Below, piece by piece: positions 53,237-61,380 of a stretch of DNA of 64,000 nucleotides. Source of the stretch: Streptomyces sp. CB02980 (GTDB lineage: Bacteria > Actinomycetota > Actinomycetes > Streptomycetales > Streptomycetaceae); NCBI RefSeq assembly GCF_014451325.2, contig NZ_JACSCH020000022.1, positions 62,001 to 126,000 of the forward strand, read 5' to 3'. How positions within the stretch are numbered: position 1 is the first letter of the stretch; every line of letters begins with the position of its first letter. Made by a program: the position numbers and the translations under genes. The notes beneath the pieces were generated by a model, which ran no database searches, was not told where the DNA came from, and saw nothing but the letters and a program-made list of their open reading frames with translations.

Positions 53237-53902
53237 ATGCAGAAGTTCGCCACCACCGCCGCCATCGCCGCCGTCCTCGACATCCCCGCCGGCCGCATCC
53301 AGCTCATCGCCGCCGACCGCGCCGACGCCACCGTCGACATCCGCCCCGCGAACGCCGCCAAGGGCGCCGACGTGAAGGCGGCCGAGCAGGTCACGGTCGA
53401 GTTCACCGACGGCGTCCTGCGGGTCGCCGCCGCTCCCGCGAAGAACAAGATCCTCGGCGACCCCGGATCGGTCGAGGTGACCGTCCAGCTCCCGGCCGGC
53501 TCCCGCGTCGAGGCCAAGGCCGCCGCCGCCGAACTCCGCGGCGTCGGACGCCTCGGTGACGTCGTCCTCGAGGCCGCGCAGGGTCCGGTCAAGCTCGACG
53601 AGGCCGCGAGCGCCCACGTCACCCTGCTCGCCGGTGACATCACGGTCGGCCGTCTGGGCGGCTCCGCCGAGATCCGCACCCAGAAGGGCGACCTCCGCAT
53701 CACCGAGGCCCTGGGCGGCACCGTCGTCCTGCGCACCGAGGCGGGCGACATCACGGTCGGCGCCGCCCGCGGCGTGTCCGCCACGCTCGACGCCGGCACC
53801 GGCTTCGGCCGCGTCCACAACGCCCTCGCCAACGCCGGCACCCCCGCCCTGACGCTCCACGCCACCACCTCCTACGGCGACATCACCGCCCGCAGCCTCT
53901 GA
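53237..53902 (+). CDS. DUF4097-family beta-strand repeat protein
   Basis: A 221-residue protein with the repetitive beta-strand pattern of DUF4097: VTVEFTDGVLRVAAAPAK, VEVTVQLPAGSRVEAKAAAAELRGVGRLGDVVLEAAQGPVKLDEAASAHVTLLAGDITVGRLGGSAEIRTQKGDLRITEALGG. It lacks a signal peptide. AAGGAG is eight bases before the ATG at 53237. Function is unknown; in Streptomyces it is regularly paired with a GbsR-like regulator, as here. The region sits between carbohydrate genes but is probably independent of them. Confidence 0.9.
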   Translation: MQKFATTAAIAAVLDIPAGRIQLIAADRADATVDIRPANAAKGADVKAAEQVTVEFTDGVLRVAAAPAKNKILGDPGSVEVTVQLPAGSRVEAKAAAAELRGVGRLGDVVLEAAQGPVKLDEAASAHVTLLAGDITVGRLGGSAEIRTQKGDLRITEALGGTVVLRTEAGDITVGAARGVSATLDAGTGFGRVHNALANAGTPALTLHATTSYGDITARSL

Positions 53903-53916
53903 TGCGGACCGCCCGA

Positions 53917-53955
53917 GGGCGGCGCCCTCCGACCGGATGTCGGAGGACGCCGCCC
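53917..53955. terminator. Bidirectional terminator between DUF4097 and GH30 genes
   Basis: GGGCGGCGCCCTCCGA (53917-53932) and TCGGAGGACGCCGCCC (53940-53955) pair over 15 of 16 positions with a 7-base loop, in the 82-bp gap between convergent genes. Confidence 0.75.
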
Positions 53956-53984
53956 CGTCGGCGTTCGCGGCCGCGCCGCGTCCG

Positions 53985-56414
53985 TCAGCCGAACCGCAGC
54001 TGCTGGTTCGTGCCGCCGGTACAGGTGGACTGGCGCAGGGCCGCCCCGTCGACCTTCGAAGACCCCGCCACTTCCAGGCACTTGGCGCTGTGGCGCGCCA
54101 CGAGCGTGACGTGGCCGGTGGCGGCCTGCCGTACCGCCCACTCCTGGTTCCGGCCGCCGTTGCAGGTGTACTGGAACGCCTGGGCGCCGTCGGCGGTCGA
54201 AGCGCCGCTGACGTCCAGGCACTTGCCGCTGTGCCGGGCGACGACGTTCACGTAGCCGGTCGCGGTGGGCCGGAGCGCCCACTGCTGGTTCGCTCCCCCG
54301 TTGCATCCGTACTGCACGACGGTCGTGCCGTCGGCCGTCGAAGCGCCCACCACGTCCAGGCACTTGGAGCTGTGCCGGAACACCGGCGTACGCCAGGTGT
54401 CGGACGCGGCCGGCCGGAAGCTCCAGGACTGGTTGGCCCCGGTCGTCGGCCGGTAGACGCCCGCCTCGGCCCCGTCGTTCGTCGCCGCCCCGAAGACGTC
54501 CAGGAGCAGGCCGGACGCGCTGTTGACGAGCGTGGCGTGGCCGTCGCCCGTGGTGGAACGCATCCACCGTTGTTCGGCGCCGGTTCCGGGGGCCGCGAAG
54601 CCGAGCGTCCCCGACGTCACCGCGAGCGCCTTGCCCGTCCTGGCGTTGGTCACGCGGTACGTGGCCGCGCTGCCCCAGTCGGTCGCCGAGAGCTTGGTGA
54701 AGGTCCACTGCTGTGCGGTGTCCGCCGGGTTCGGCGTGCGCTGCACCGGCAGGTCCCGCTCCGCGACGGTGGTGACGGCGAGCGCCATCCCGCTGTGGTC
54801 GTTGAGGATCTGCCGGGCCGTGCCGACGGGCGCGCTCGTGGCGGCGGTGTTCACTCCCGTGACGCCCGGGAGGACGAAGGTGGTGACGGATCCGGCGCCG
54901 ACGGTGGCCTTCAGTGTCCTCCCCACCGTGGCGAGGTCCGTACCGCGCTGGACGTCCCGGGTCGCGTCGGTGGTGTATCGCTCGACGGTCCCGCCGACGG
55001 TCCCGAAACCATCGAGGTCGAGGGTGAGTTCACGGTCCGTCCCGCTGCGGTTGGTGTGGACGAGGACGAGCCCCTGTCCGCCGGGCCGTACCGCCGCGAG
55101 GGTGTCGGGGTCGTCGGTGGTGAGGACGCGGGCGCCGGGCCTGACGAACCGGCTGTACTGGGCCATCACCCCGTACTTCTTGTTCTTGCGGAGCGGTTCG
55201 GTGGCCGCGTCGGCGGGGGTGAAGTCGGTCTGGATGAGGCCCCAGTTGGAGTTCTCCCGGCCGGGCGTCATGTTCTCGTAGTCCTCGACGGCCTGCCACA
55301 ACACCCAGGCGCGGGGCTCCAGTTCCCTGATGTCGTCGTTGATCCGGCGGGCCAGGTCGAGCCCCGGGCTCATGTCGGTGAAGCTCTGCGGCACGCTGCC
55401 GCCGAGGTCCACCTCCGACATCCACAGCGGGGTGGCCTCGCCCTTGGCGATGTCACGGACGCCGGTGCGCCCGCCCGTCCCGTACGTGTGGGTGTTGATC
55501 CGGCCCACGGAATCGCGGACGGCGGGTGCGTACTGCTCCCAGTTCGCGCGGGCCGTCGACGGGTTCGTCTCGTCCATGGCGGCGATCGGGGTGGCGTCGC
55601 CCCGGGCGTCGAGGGCGGCGCGCAGCGTGCTGATCATCCGGGCCTGCGAGGCGGGGTCCCAGTGGGAGCCCTCCTGGCGTCCGCCGGCCCGCCAGTAGTC
55701 GGTGTTCGGCTCGTTGACCGGGGAGATCGAGTCGAAGGTGACGCCTGAGCCCTGCTCGGCGCGCCGGAGGGAACCGGCGAGGTAGGCGGCGAACCGCTCG
55801 TACTGGTCGGTGCGGAGGTTGTCCTGCCGGGGGTCGGTCGCGCCGGAGACGAGACCGCTGCGGGTCATGAAGTACGGGGCGGAGTTGGAGAAGGCCTCGA
55901 AGGTGTCGGCGCCGCGGGCCTTGGCGGCGGAGAGCCACCAGCGCTGGTTGGCGTCGGCCGCGTCGTTCCAGTGGGCGGGGTCGTCCGGGTCCCACCAGTC
56001 GGGGGACTCGGCTCCCGGCCGGTTCCAGTAGCCGGGCACGGCGCCGCCGGCGCGCATGTAGGGGACGGTCTCGGGGCTGTCGCCGCCGCCGATGTTGTAG
56101 CGGGCGACGGTGAATCCGAGGCCGTCCGCGCCGTAGAGGGCGTCCGCGAGGGCGTTGCGTCGCTCGTCGGGCCAGCCGCCGGTGACGTTCGCGAACCAGG
56201 CGAGGGCGGTCCCCCACCCTTCGAAGGCGGGCTGCTGGTAGCTGGGGTCGGGCCGGACAGTCAGGGCGTCGGCCGCGGCGGCGACCGCCGTGGGTGCGGA
56301 GGCCGCCGGGGCGGCGGCGACGGTGGGCAGGGCGAGCGCGGCGGTGGCGGCGAGGGCGCCGAGCCGGGTGTTCCGGCGGCGCCCGCAGGCGCTTCGGACG
56401 GAGGGGGGCTGCAC
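53985..56414 (-). CDS. Secreted GH30 glycosidase with ricin-type modules, probable endo-beta-1,6-galactanase
   Basis: An 809-residue extracellular enzyme. The signal peptide (to about residue 48) is followed by a GH30 barrel: FEGWGTALAWFANVTGGWPDE, acid/base Glu235 in SPVNEPNTDYW and nucleophile Glu334 in PLWMSEVDLGG. A beta-sandwich (YTTDATRDVQRGTDL...) follows. Residues about 530-809 hold ricin-type trefoils with QW repeats (HSSKCLDVVGASTADGTTVVQYGCNGGANQQWAL; HSGKCLDVSGASTADG...). The architecture matches actinobacterial GH30_5 endo-beta-1,6-galactanases with CBM13; the specificity is inferred from this and the neighbours. Start GTG 56414 has CAGGGAG upstream. It probably forms an operon with the GH43 gene. 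Confidence 0.87.
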   Translation of the reverse strand: MQPPSVRSACGRRRNTRLGALAATAALALPTVAAAPAASAPTAVAAAADALTVRPDPSYQQPAFEGWGTALAWFANVTGGWPDERRNALADALYGADGLGFTVARYNIGGGDSPETVPYMRAGGAVPGYWNRPGAESPDWWDPDDPAHWNDAADANQRWWLSAAKARGADTFEAFSNSAPYFMTRSGLVSGATDPRQDNLRTDQYERFAAYLAGSLRRAEQGSGVTFDSISPVNEPNTDYWRAGGRQEGSHWDPASQARMISTLRAALDARGDATPIAAMDETNPSTARANWEQYAPAVRDSVGRINTHTYGTGGRTGVRDIAKGEATPLWMSEVDLGGSVPQSFTDMSPGLDLARRINDDIRELEPRAWVLWQAVEDYENMTPGRENSNWGLIQTDFTPADAATEPLRKNKKYGVMAQYSRFVRPGARVLTTDDPDTLAAVRPGGQGLVLVHTNRSGTDRELTLDLDGFGTVGGTVERYTTDATRDVQRGTDLATVGRTLKATVGAGSVTTFVLPGVTGVNTAATSAPVGTARQILNDHSGMALAVTTVAERDLPVQRTPNPADTAQQWTFTKLSATDWGSAATYRVTNARTGKALAVTSGTLGFAAPGTGAEQRWMRSTTGDGHATLVNSASGLLLDVFGAATNDGAEAGVYRPTTGANQSWSFRPAASDTWRTPVFRHSSKCLDVVGASTADGTTVVQYGCNGGANQQWALRPTATGYVNVVARHSGKCLDVSGASTADGAQAFQYTCNGGRNQEWAVRQAATGHVTLVARHSAKCLEVAGSSKVDGAALRQSTCTGGTNQQLRFG

Positions 56415-56527
56415 GTGTTCACTCCCTGAGGGGTGCGATGGCGTGGGTCGGACGGGCGGGGACGGGCGTGCTCGGACGGGCGGGAAGGGAGGGGCGGACT
56501 CGGACGTGTGGGAACGGAGGGACGGGA

Positions 56528-56671
56528 TCAGACGGCCGGGGACGGGCAGTGCTCAGACGGGCGGGGACGGGCGGTGCTCAGACGGCCGGGGACGGGCAGT
56601 GCTCAGACCGCGGCGCTCAGACCCGGTGCTCAGACCGCCATGCTCGGACCGCCGTGCTCAGACCGCCGTGC
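56528..56671. repeat. 25-bp and 14-bp tandem repeats after the GH43 stop
   Basis: Three 25-bp units TCAGACGGCCGGGGACGGGCAGTGC (56528, 56553, 56578, shown at reduced length: TCAGACGGCC...GCAGTGC) are followed by five 13-14-bp units TCAGACCGCCGTGC (56603, 56617, 56630, 56644, 56658). The last unit contains the GH43 stop codon (56660-56658) and its final codons, so each unit repeats the gene end with a TGA. Confidence 0.8.
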
Positions 56672-58109
56672 GGCTCCACCGCTGGTTGGTGCCGCTGTTG
56701 CAGGTCCACTGGACGAGCGCGGTGCCGTCCGCCGTGGACGTGTTGGTGACGTCGAGGCACCTGCCGCTGTGGACGGCGACCAGCTGCACGCCCGTACCCG
56801 CGCCGGTCACGCTCCACCGCTGCCCGGCCCACCCGTCGCAGGTGTACTGCGCGACGGCGGCGCCGTCGGCGGTCGAACCGCCGTTCACGGTGAGGCACTT
56901 GCCGCTGTAGCGGGCGACGATCTGGACCTGGCCGCTGCCGACGCTCCGGAGCCAGAACTGCTGGTTGACGCTGTTGCCGCCGCAGCTCCACTGGATGACG
57001 GCGCCGCCGTCGGCGGTGGACCGGTCGGCGACGTCGGCGCACTTTCCGCTGTGCGCCGCCGTGAGGGTCTCCCAGCTGCCGAGGCCCTTCACCGTGCCGG
57101 CTGCCGTGTCCACGGTGATCTGCGGGAAGTAGTCCATGGTCATGGTCGTCTTCGTGGGGAAGCGGAGCGGCAGCCAGACGTACTGGGAGTCGTTGACGTT
57201 GCCGCCCATGGAGTTGCCCCAGCGGTCGCCGAGGTAGAGGTACGAGGTGCCGGCGGTGCCCTGGACGGGCAGGACGTACGCGGTCTGGGAGCCGTACGCG
57301 GTCCCGTCGCCGATGTCCTTCAGACCGCTCCAGGTTCCGGTGACGCTGCTCGCGGTGCCGTACTTCTGCTGGTTGGGGGACCAGCCGGTGGCACCGGAGG
57401 TGAGCAGGAAGTAGACGCCGTTGCGCTTGAAGAGGGCGGGGGCCTCGCGCCACTGTCCGGGCCAGAGCTTCTGGACCTGGGAGGCGATACCGGTGTAGTC
57501 GGCGGTCAGCCGGTAGACGTGGAGGTCGGCGTTCTCGTTGGCGGCGGAGATCATGTAGCCCGCGCCGTCGGTGTCGACGAAGGTCGTGATGTCACGGGAC
57601 ATGTGGCCGAGCGGGCGGAAGCTGCCGAGCCAGGTGTAGTCGCCGTCGACGGTCGAGGAGACGGCGACCGCGGCGCGCGCCTCGCCGTAGTCCGTGGCGT
57701 TCTCCTTGTGCATCCACATCACGAACTGCCCGGTGGCCGCGTTGTACATGACCTTGGGGCGCTCGATGTTGGCCGACTGCAGCTCCGGGTCGGTGCTCTG
57801 GGTGAGGACGTGGTTCCGGAACTCCCAGGTCCGCAGGTCGGTGGAGCGGTAGGCGGAGACGTACCGGAAGGTGTTGTCTGCGTTCCGGTTCTCGCCGAAC
57901 CAGTAGTAGTACGAGCCGGCCTTGACGACTCCGCCGCCGTGGGCGTGCACGGGGTTGCCCGCCGGGTCGGTGAACCGAGTGGCGTTGGTGACGGTCGCCG
58001 TGGCGGCCTGGGCCGTACCGGCCGGGCCGAGGAGGGAGCCGAGAAGGGAGAAGAGGACGGCACAGAGCGCGGTGAGCACCGTGAACGTCCCCGAGGGAGT
58101 GCGTCGCAT
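56658..58109 (-). CDS. Secreted GH43 enzyme with ricin-type module, probable exo-beta-1,3-galactanase
   Basis: A 483-residue enzyme. Start ATG 58109 gives a signal peptide (MRRTPSGTFTVLTALCAVLFSLLGSLLGPAGTAQA). The five-bladed propeller begins PVHAHGGGVVKAGSYYYWFGENR and includes SAYRSTDLRTWEFRNHVL, NIERPKVMYNAATGQFVMWMHKENA, LGSFRPLGHMSRDITTFVDTDGAGYMIS and YGSQTAYVLPV, the pattern of GH43_24 galactan 1,3-beta-galactosidases. The C-terminal 130 residues are a ricin trefoil (HSGKCADVADRSTADGGAVIQWSCG; YSGKCLTVNGGSTADG). It likely trims the beta-1,3-galactan backbone of arabinogalactan. Two LacI-type operators lie in its promoter. Confidence 0.87.
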   Translation of the reverse strand: MRRTPSGTFTVLTALCAVLFSLLGSLLGPAGTAQAATATVTNATRFTDPAGNPVHAHGGGVVKAGSYYYWFGENRNADNTFRYVSAYRSTDLRTWEFRNHVLTQSTDPELQSANIERPKVMYNAATGQFVMWMHKENATDYGEARAAVAVSSTVDGDYTWLGSFRPLGHMSRDITTFVDTDGAGYMISAANENADLHVYRLTADYTGIASQVQKLWPGQWREAPALFKRNGVYFLLTSGATGWSPNQQKYGTASSVTGTWSGLKDIGDGTAYGSQTAYVLPVQGTAGTSYLYLGDRWGNSMGGNVNDSQYVWLPLRFPTKTTMTMDYFPQITVDTAAGTVKGLGSWETLTAAHSGKCADVADRSTADGGAVIQWSCGGNSVNQQFWLRSVGSGQVQIVARYSGKCLTVNGGSTADGAAVAQYTCDGWAGQRWSVTGAGTGVQLVAVHSGRCLDVTNTSTADGTALVQWTCNSGTNQRWSRTAV

Positions 58110-58258
58110 GATCGCGTACCTCGTGGCTGTGGGGAGGGGGAAGGGGGTGGCGATGCGGTACGGCCGGACGCACCGGGGGGTGCGGGGAGCCGGCCGGGGG
58201 CGGGAACGCACGCCGAGGCCTGGATGCCGCCGTGTTTCGCGGAGGTGTCGCCCCTTCG

Positions 58259-58274
58259 ATGTTCGCGTAAACAC
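58259..58274. promoter_or_regulatory. LacI-type operator, variant
   Basis: ATGTTCGCGTAAACAC matches ATGTTTACGTAAACAT at 13 of 16 positions. It sits between the GH43 and lacI genes, 150 bases upstream of GH43. Confidence 0.55.
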
Positions 58275-58357
58275 GAGCGGTTCGGGGGAGAGTCTGGGAG
58301 GGGCGAATCGGACTGTCAAGGAATCGGACAACATCCACGGGGGTTTGACCGCCTCTG

Positions 58358-58373
58358 ATGTTTGCGTCAACAT
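58358..58373. promoter_or_regulatory. LacI-type operator before lacI gene 1
   Basis: ATGTTTGCGTCAACAT is palindromic except at centre-flanking positions and matches ATGTTTACGTAAACAT at 14 of 16. It is 99 bp from the preceding variant and lies 74 bases before the regulator's start, fitting autoregulation and possibly looping. Confidence 0.65.
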
Positions 58374-58446
58374 GCACGCAGTACGGCAGTACGGTCGCCC
58401 GCGCGCGCGGGCGGCCTCCAGTTCCCTCCGGAAGGCCCCGCGCGTG

Positions 58447-59493
58447 GTGACGGACAGGAAAACGAAGTCCCCGCGGTCGCGGCCGGCCCGGCAGTGGCCC
58501 TCCATGGCGGACGTCGCCACGATGGCGGGCGTCTCCTCGCAGACGGTGTCGCGCGTGGCCAACAACCGCGAGAACGTCGACGCGAGCACCCGCGAGAAGG
58601 TGCTCTCCGCCATGCAGACGCTCGGCTACCGCCCCAACACCGCGGCCCGCGCCCTGGTCACGGGCAGGTTCGGCGCCCTGGGCGTGGTCAGCTTCGACGT
58701 CGGCGCGCACGGCAACGCCCGCACCCTGGCCGCGATCGCCGACGCCGCCCGCGAGGCCGACTTCTCCGTCAACTTCATGGGCATCAGGGCCCAGACGGAG
58801 GCCGCCGTCCGGCGCGCGTTCCAGCATCTGATGCTGCAGTCCGTCGACGGCATCGTGCTCGTCGAGTCCCAGATGCTCGACACCCCGTCCCTCCATCTCC
58901 CACCGTCGATGCCGGTGGTCGTCGCCGACGGCGACACCGGCCACCGGTATCCCAACGTCGACTTCGACCAGGCCCACGGCGCGCACAGCGTCGTGAGCCA
59001 CCTCCTCGGCCTCGGGCACCGGACGGTCTGGCATCTGGCGGGCCCTCGCGACTCGTTCGCCGCGCGGCGGCGCTCCGAGTCCTGGGAGCGCACCCTGGCC
59101 GCCGCGGGCGCGCCCGTACCCCCGGTGCTGTACGGGGACTGGACGGCGGAGTCCGGCTACCGGGCCGGCCTCGGCATCGCACGCCGCCGGGAGGTGACCG
59201 CCGTCTTCGCCGCCAACGACCAGATGGCGCTCGGAATGCTGCGGGCCCTGCGCGAGTCGGGGCGCGACGTGCCCGGGGACATCAGCGTGGCCGGCTTCGA
59301 CGACATCGCCGAGGCCGCGTATCTCCATCCGCCGCTGACGACGGTGCACCAGGACTTCGAGGTGGTCGGCCGGCACTGCGTCTCGCTGCTGCTCGACCAG
59401 ATCGAGGGCCGCACGGACGGCCCCCGCCGCAGGGCGGTGGAACCGGTCCTGGTGGTCCGCTCGAGTACGGCCCCGCCACCGCCGGGGGCTTAG
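58447..59493 (+). CDS. LacI-family regulator 1
   Basis: A 348-residue regulator from GTG 58447 (MTDRKTKSPRSRPARQWPSMADVATMAGVSSQTVSRVANNRENVDASTREKVLSAMQTLGYRPN). The LacI HTH and hinge are followed by the sugar-binding core (FGALGVVSFDVGAHGNARTLAAIADAAREADFSVNFM... VFAANDQMALGMLRALRESGRDVPGDISVAGFDDIAEAAYLHPPLTTVHQDFEVVG). It is divergent from the GH43 gene with two operators between them, so it probably controls the galactanase genes and GH35. The stop TAG uses the first base of a 263-bp MITE-like element. A start at ATG 58372 would lie on an operator and is rejected. Confidence 0.9.
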   Translation: MTDRKTKSPRSRPARQWPSMADVATMAGVSSQTVSRVANNRENVDASTREKVLSAMQTLGYRPNTAARALVTGRFGALGVVSFDVGAHGNARTLAAIADAAREADFSVNFMGIRAQTEAAVRRAFQHLMLQSVDGIVLVESQMLDTPSLHLPPSMPVVVADGDTGHRYPNVDFDQAHGAHSVVSHLLGLGHRTVWHLAGPRDSFAARRRSESWERTLAAAGAPVPPVLYGDWTAESGYRAGLGIARRREVTAVFAANDQMALGMLRALRESGRDVPGDISVAGFDDIAEAAYLHPPLTTVHQDFEVVGRHCVSLLLDQIEGRTDGPRRRAVEPVLVVRSSTAPPPPGA

Positions 59494-60242
59494 GGGGTGT
59501 CCTGTCGCTCAGGCCGGGCTCGCGACGCCTGGTGCCGCTCCCCCGAGCTCTTCGAGCAGGGGGCAGGAGGGGGCACCCCCAGCCGCGTTGTCGCCGGTCG
59601 GCATGGTCCCCCGTAGCCCTTCGGGCACGGGAGGTACCCGCACCGCCATGCCTCCCTGCTCCGCCTTGCGAGGCGGCCCCTCGGCCCTGCGGGCCTGGTG
59701 AGACCCACGCACCAGTCGCCGCTCCCTGATCCGGCCTGATCGACAAGACACCCCCGGGCCTGACGTCCCTCGCACCGCGCCACGACCGTGGACGGCATCC
59801 TGGCCTCCCTCGTACCCGCCACCACCGGGGGCTTCGGCGCGATCTTCCCCTTACCCGCCACCACCGGGGGCTTCGGCGCGACCTTCCCCTTACCCGCCAC
59901 CACCGGGGGCTTCGACGCGACCTTCCCCTTACCCGCCACCACCGGGGGCTTCGACGCGACCTTCCCCTTACCCGCCACCACCGGGGGCTTCGACGCGACC
60001 TTCCCCTTACCCGCCACCACCGGGGGCTTCGACGCGACCTTCCCCTTACCCGCCACCACCGGGGGCTTCGGCGCGACCTTCCCCGTACCCGCCACCACCG
60101 GGGGCTTCGGCGCGACCTTCCCCTTACCCGCCACCACCGGGGGCTTCGGCGCGACCTTCCCCGTACCCGCCACCGCCGGGACCCCTCCCGCTTCCGCAAG
60201 GACCCCCGGCCCGGTCTCCCTCGTGTCCCGCCCCCGGCTCAC
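59490..60242 (-). CDS. Possible 13-residue repeat protein coupled to lacI gene 2 (doubtful)
   Basis: A 250-codon open frame begins with GTG at 60242, overlapping the TGA of the second lacI gene as GTGA. It encodes nine copies of GKGKVAPKPPVVA (with Ser for Pro in the middle copies), a Lys/Pro-rich repetitive region, then a Cys/Arg-rich tail that reads through the MITE-like element. The phase-preserving 39-bp unit and the coupled start are suggestive. However, the tail lies in mobile DNA, and the two other frames are also open, so translation is unproven. Confidence 0.3.
   Translation of the reverse strand: MSRGRDTRETGPGVLAEAGGVPAVAGTGKVAPKPPVVAGKGKVAPKPPVVAGTGKVAPKPPVVAGKGKVASKPPVVAGKGKVASKPPVVAGKGKVASKPPVVAGKGKVASKPPVVAGKGKVAPKPPVVAGKGKIAPKPPVVAGTREARMPSTVVARCEGRQARGCLVDQAGSGSGDWCVGLTRPAGPRGRLARRSREAWRCGYLPCPKGYGGPCRPATTRLGVPPPAPCSKSSGERHQASRARPERQDTP
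59493..59755. mobile_element. MITE-like element with 25-bp imperfect terminal inverted repeats
   Basis: The ends GGGGGTGTCCTGTCGCTCAG (59493-59512, continuing to 59517) and the complement of 59731-59755 match at 23 of 25 positions. The interior has further hairpin-forming stretches and no protein with coding character. The ends resemble a dispersed intergenic repeat familiar from many Streptomyces genomes. It lies exactly at the lacI stop. No target-site duplication could be defined. Confidence 0.65.
59813..60185. repeat. 39-bp tandem array, nine full copies
   Basis: Units start at 59813, 59852, 59891, 59930, 59969, 60008, 60047, 60086 and 60125, each beginning TACCCGCCACCACCGGGGGC, plus a partial copy at 60164. 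Variants differ at two sites (GGCGCG or GACGCG; CCTTAC or CCGTAC), and the GACGCG variant is grouped in the middle copies. 39 bases is 13 codons, so any frame survives copy-number change. Confidence 0.95.
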
Positions 60243-61324
60243 CGCCTCGGCGCCCCCGTGCTCGCCCGCTCCGTCAGGGTCGTCGGGACGAGCCGTACCC
60301 CCGTGACCGTCTCGCCGCGCAGCTCCCGCAGCACCGCGTCCACGCACAACTCCCCCACCTGCGCGAAGTCCTGGTGCACGGTCGTCAGCGGCGGGATGAA
60401 GGAGGCCGCCTCCGCGATGTCGTCGAAGCCGACGACGCTCACGTCCTCGGGCACCCGTCTGCCCCGCTCGTGGAAGGCCCTGAGCACGCCGAGGGCCATC
60501 TGGTCGTTGGCCACGAACACCGCACCGCAGCCGGGCTCGTCGGCGAGCCGCAGCCCCGCCTCGTAGCCGGACTCGGGCGTCCAGTCCCCGCGCAGGACGG
60601 GCGGCACCTTCCGCCCCTCCTCGCGCAGGACCGCCTCCCAGGCCTCCGCCCGACGGCCGGCCGCGAAGGACTCCGCCGGGCCCGCGACGTGCCAGACCGT
60701 GGTGTGCCCGAGGTCGAGCAGATGCCGCACCGCCGAGCGGGCGCCCTGCCGCTGGTCCGTGTCCACGACGGGGAAGCGGCCGGTGGCGTCGGAGTCCACG
60801 ACGACCACCTTGACGTGCGGGGGAAGGGTGAGCGACGCGGTGTCGAGGAGGTGGACCTCCATGATGAGCACGACGGCGTCGACGGCCAGTTCGTCGAGCC
60901 GGGTGAAGGCGCCCCTGACGTTGTCCTGGGTGGGCGCGTCGAGCGGGATGAGGGTGACCGCGTATCCCGCTCGGGAGGCCGATCCGGCGATGGCCTCCAG
61001 GGTGCGGACGTTGCCGGTGCTGGAGAGGCCCATGGTGATGACGCCGATGGCCCGGAACTCGCCGCGCTTGAGGGCGCGGGCCGCGCTGTTGGGCCGGTAG
61101 CCCAGCTCCTTCATGGCGTCGAGGACCTTCGCGCGGGTGCTCTCGACGACGGCCGCGTCACCGTTGGAGACGCGCGAGACCGTCTGCGAGGAGACCCCCG
61201 CGAGCTGGGCGACGTCCGCCATGGAGACCCGGCGCGGCCTGCCGCGCGCTCCTCGCGGGCCCTCGCCGCCGGCCGTCGCCGAGCCGCCTGCCGTGTTCTT
61301 CTCCGCCACCCGAATCCCTCTCAT
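60239..61324 (-). CDS. LacI-family regulator 2
   Basis: A 361-residue regulator (MRGIRVAEKNTAGGSATAGGEGPRGARGRPRRVSMADVAQLAGVSSQTVSRVSNGDAAVVESTRAKVLDAMKELGYRPN) with the LacI HTH, hinge and periplasmic-binding core (FRAIGVITMGLSSTGNVRTLEAIAGSASRAGYAV... VFVANDQMALGVLRAFHERGRRVPEDVSVVGFDDIAEAASFIPPLTTVHQDF). It resembles regulator 1 throughout. A GTG five codons in is an alternative start. It is divergent from the MalFG-type operon with an operator at 61381. Its stop overlaps a GTG that opens the 39-bp repeat ORF. Confidence 0.9.
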   Translation of the reverse strand: MRGIRVAEKNTAGGSATAGGEGPRGARGRPRRVSMADVAQLAGVSSQTVSRVSNGDAAVVESTRAKVLDAMKELGYRPNSAARALKRGEFRAIGVITMGLSSTGNVRTLEAIAGSASRAGYAVTLIPLDAPTQDNVRGAFTRLDELAVDAVVLIMEVHLLDTASLTLPPHVKVVVVDSDATGRFPVVDTDQRQGARSAVRHLLDLGHTTVWHVAGPAESFAAGRRAEAWEAVLREEGRKVPPVLRGDWTPESGYEAGLRLADEPGCGAVFVANDQMALGVLRAFHERGRRVPEDVSVVGFDDIAEAASFIPPLTTVHQDFAQVGELCVDAVLRELRGETVTGVRLVPTTLTERASTGAPRR

Positions 61325-61380
61325 TCACCGCTGCTTCACGCTTGACGCCCCCCAGTGGGAGTGTCACCATCACGCTACCG

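Noticed and set aside
59813..60185. Possible CRISPR array
   Set aside because: Units are adjacent with no unique spacers and no cas genes are present; it is a simple tandem repeat.
59788..60306. Plus-strand ORF of PATTGGFGATFPL repeats through the 39-bp array
   Set aside because: Open only because the unit is 39 bases; no ribosome site and no start context. The minus-strand frame coupled to lacI2 is the better, though still doubtful, candidate.
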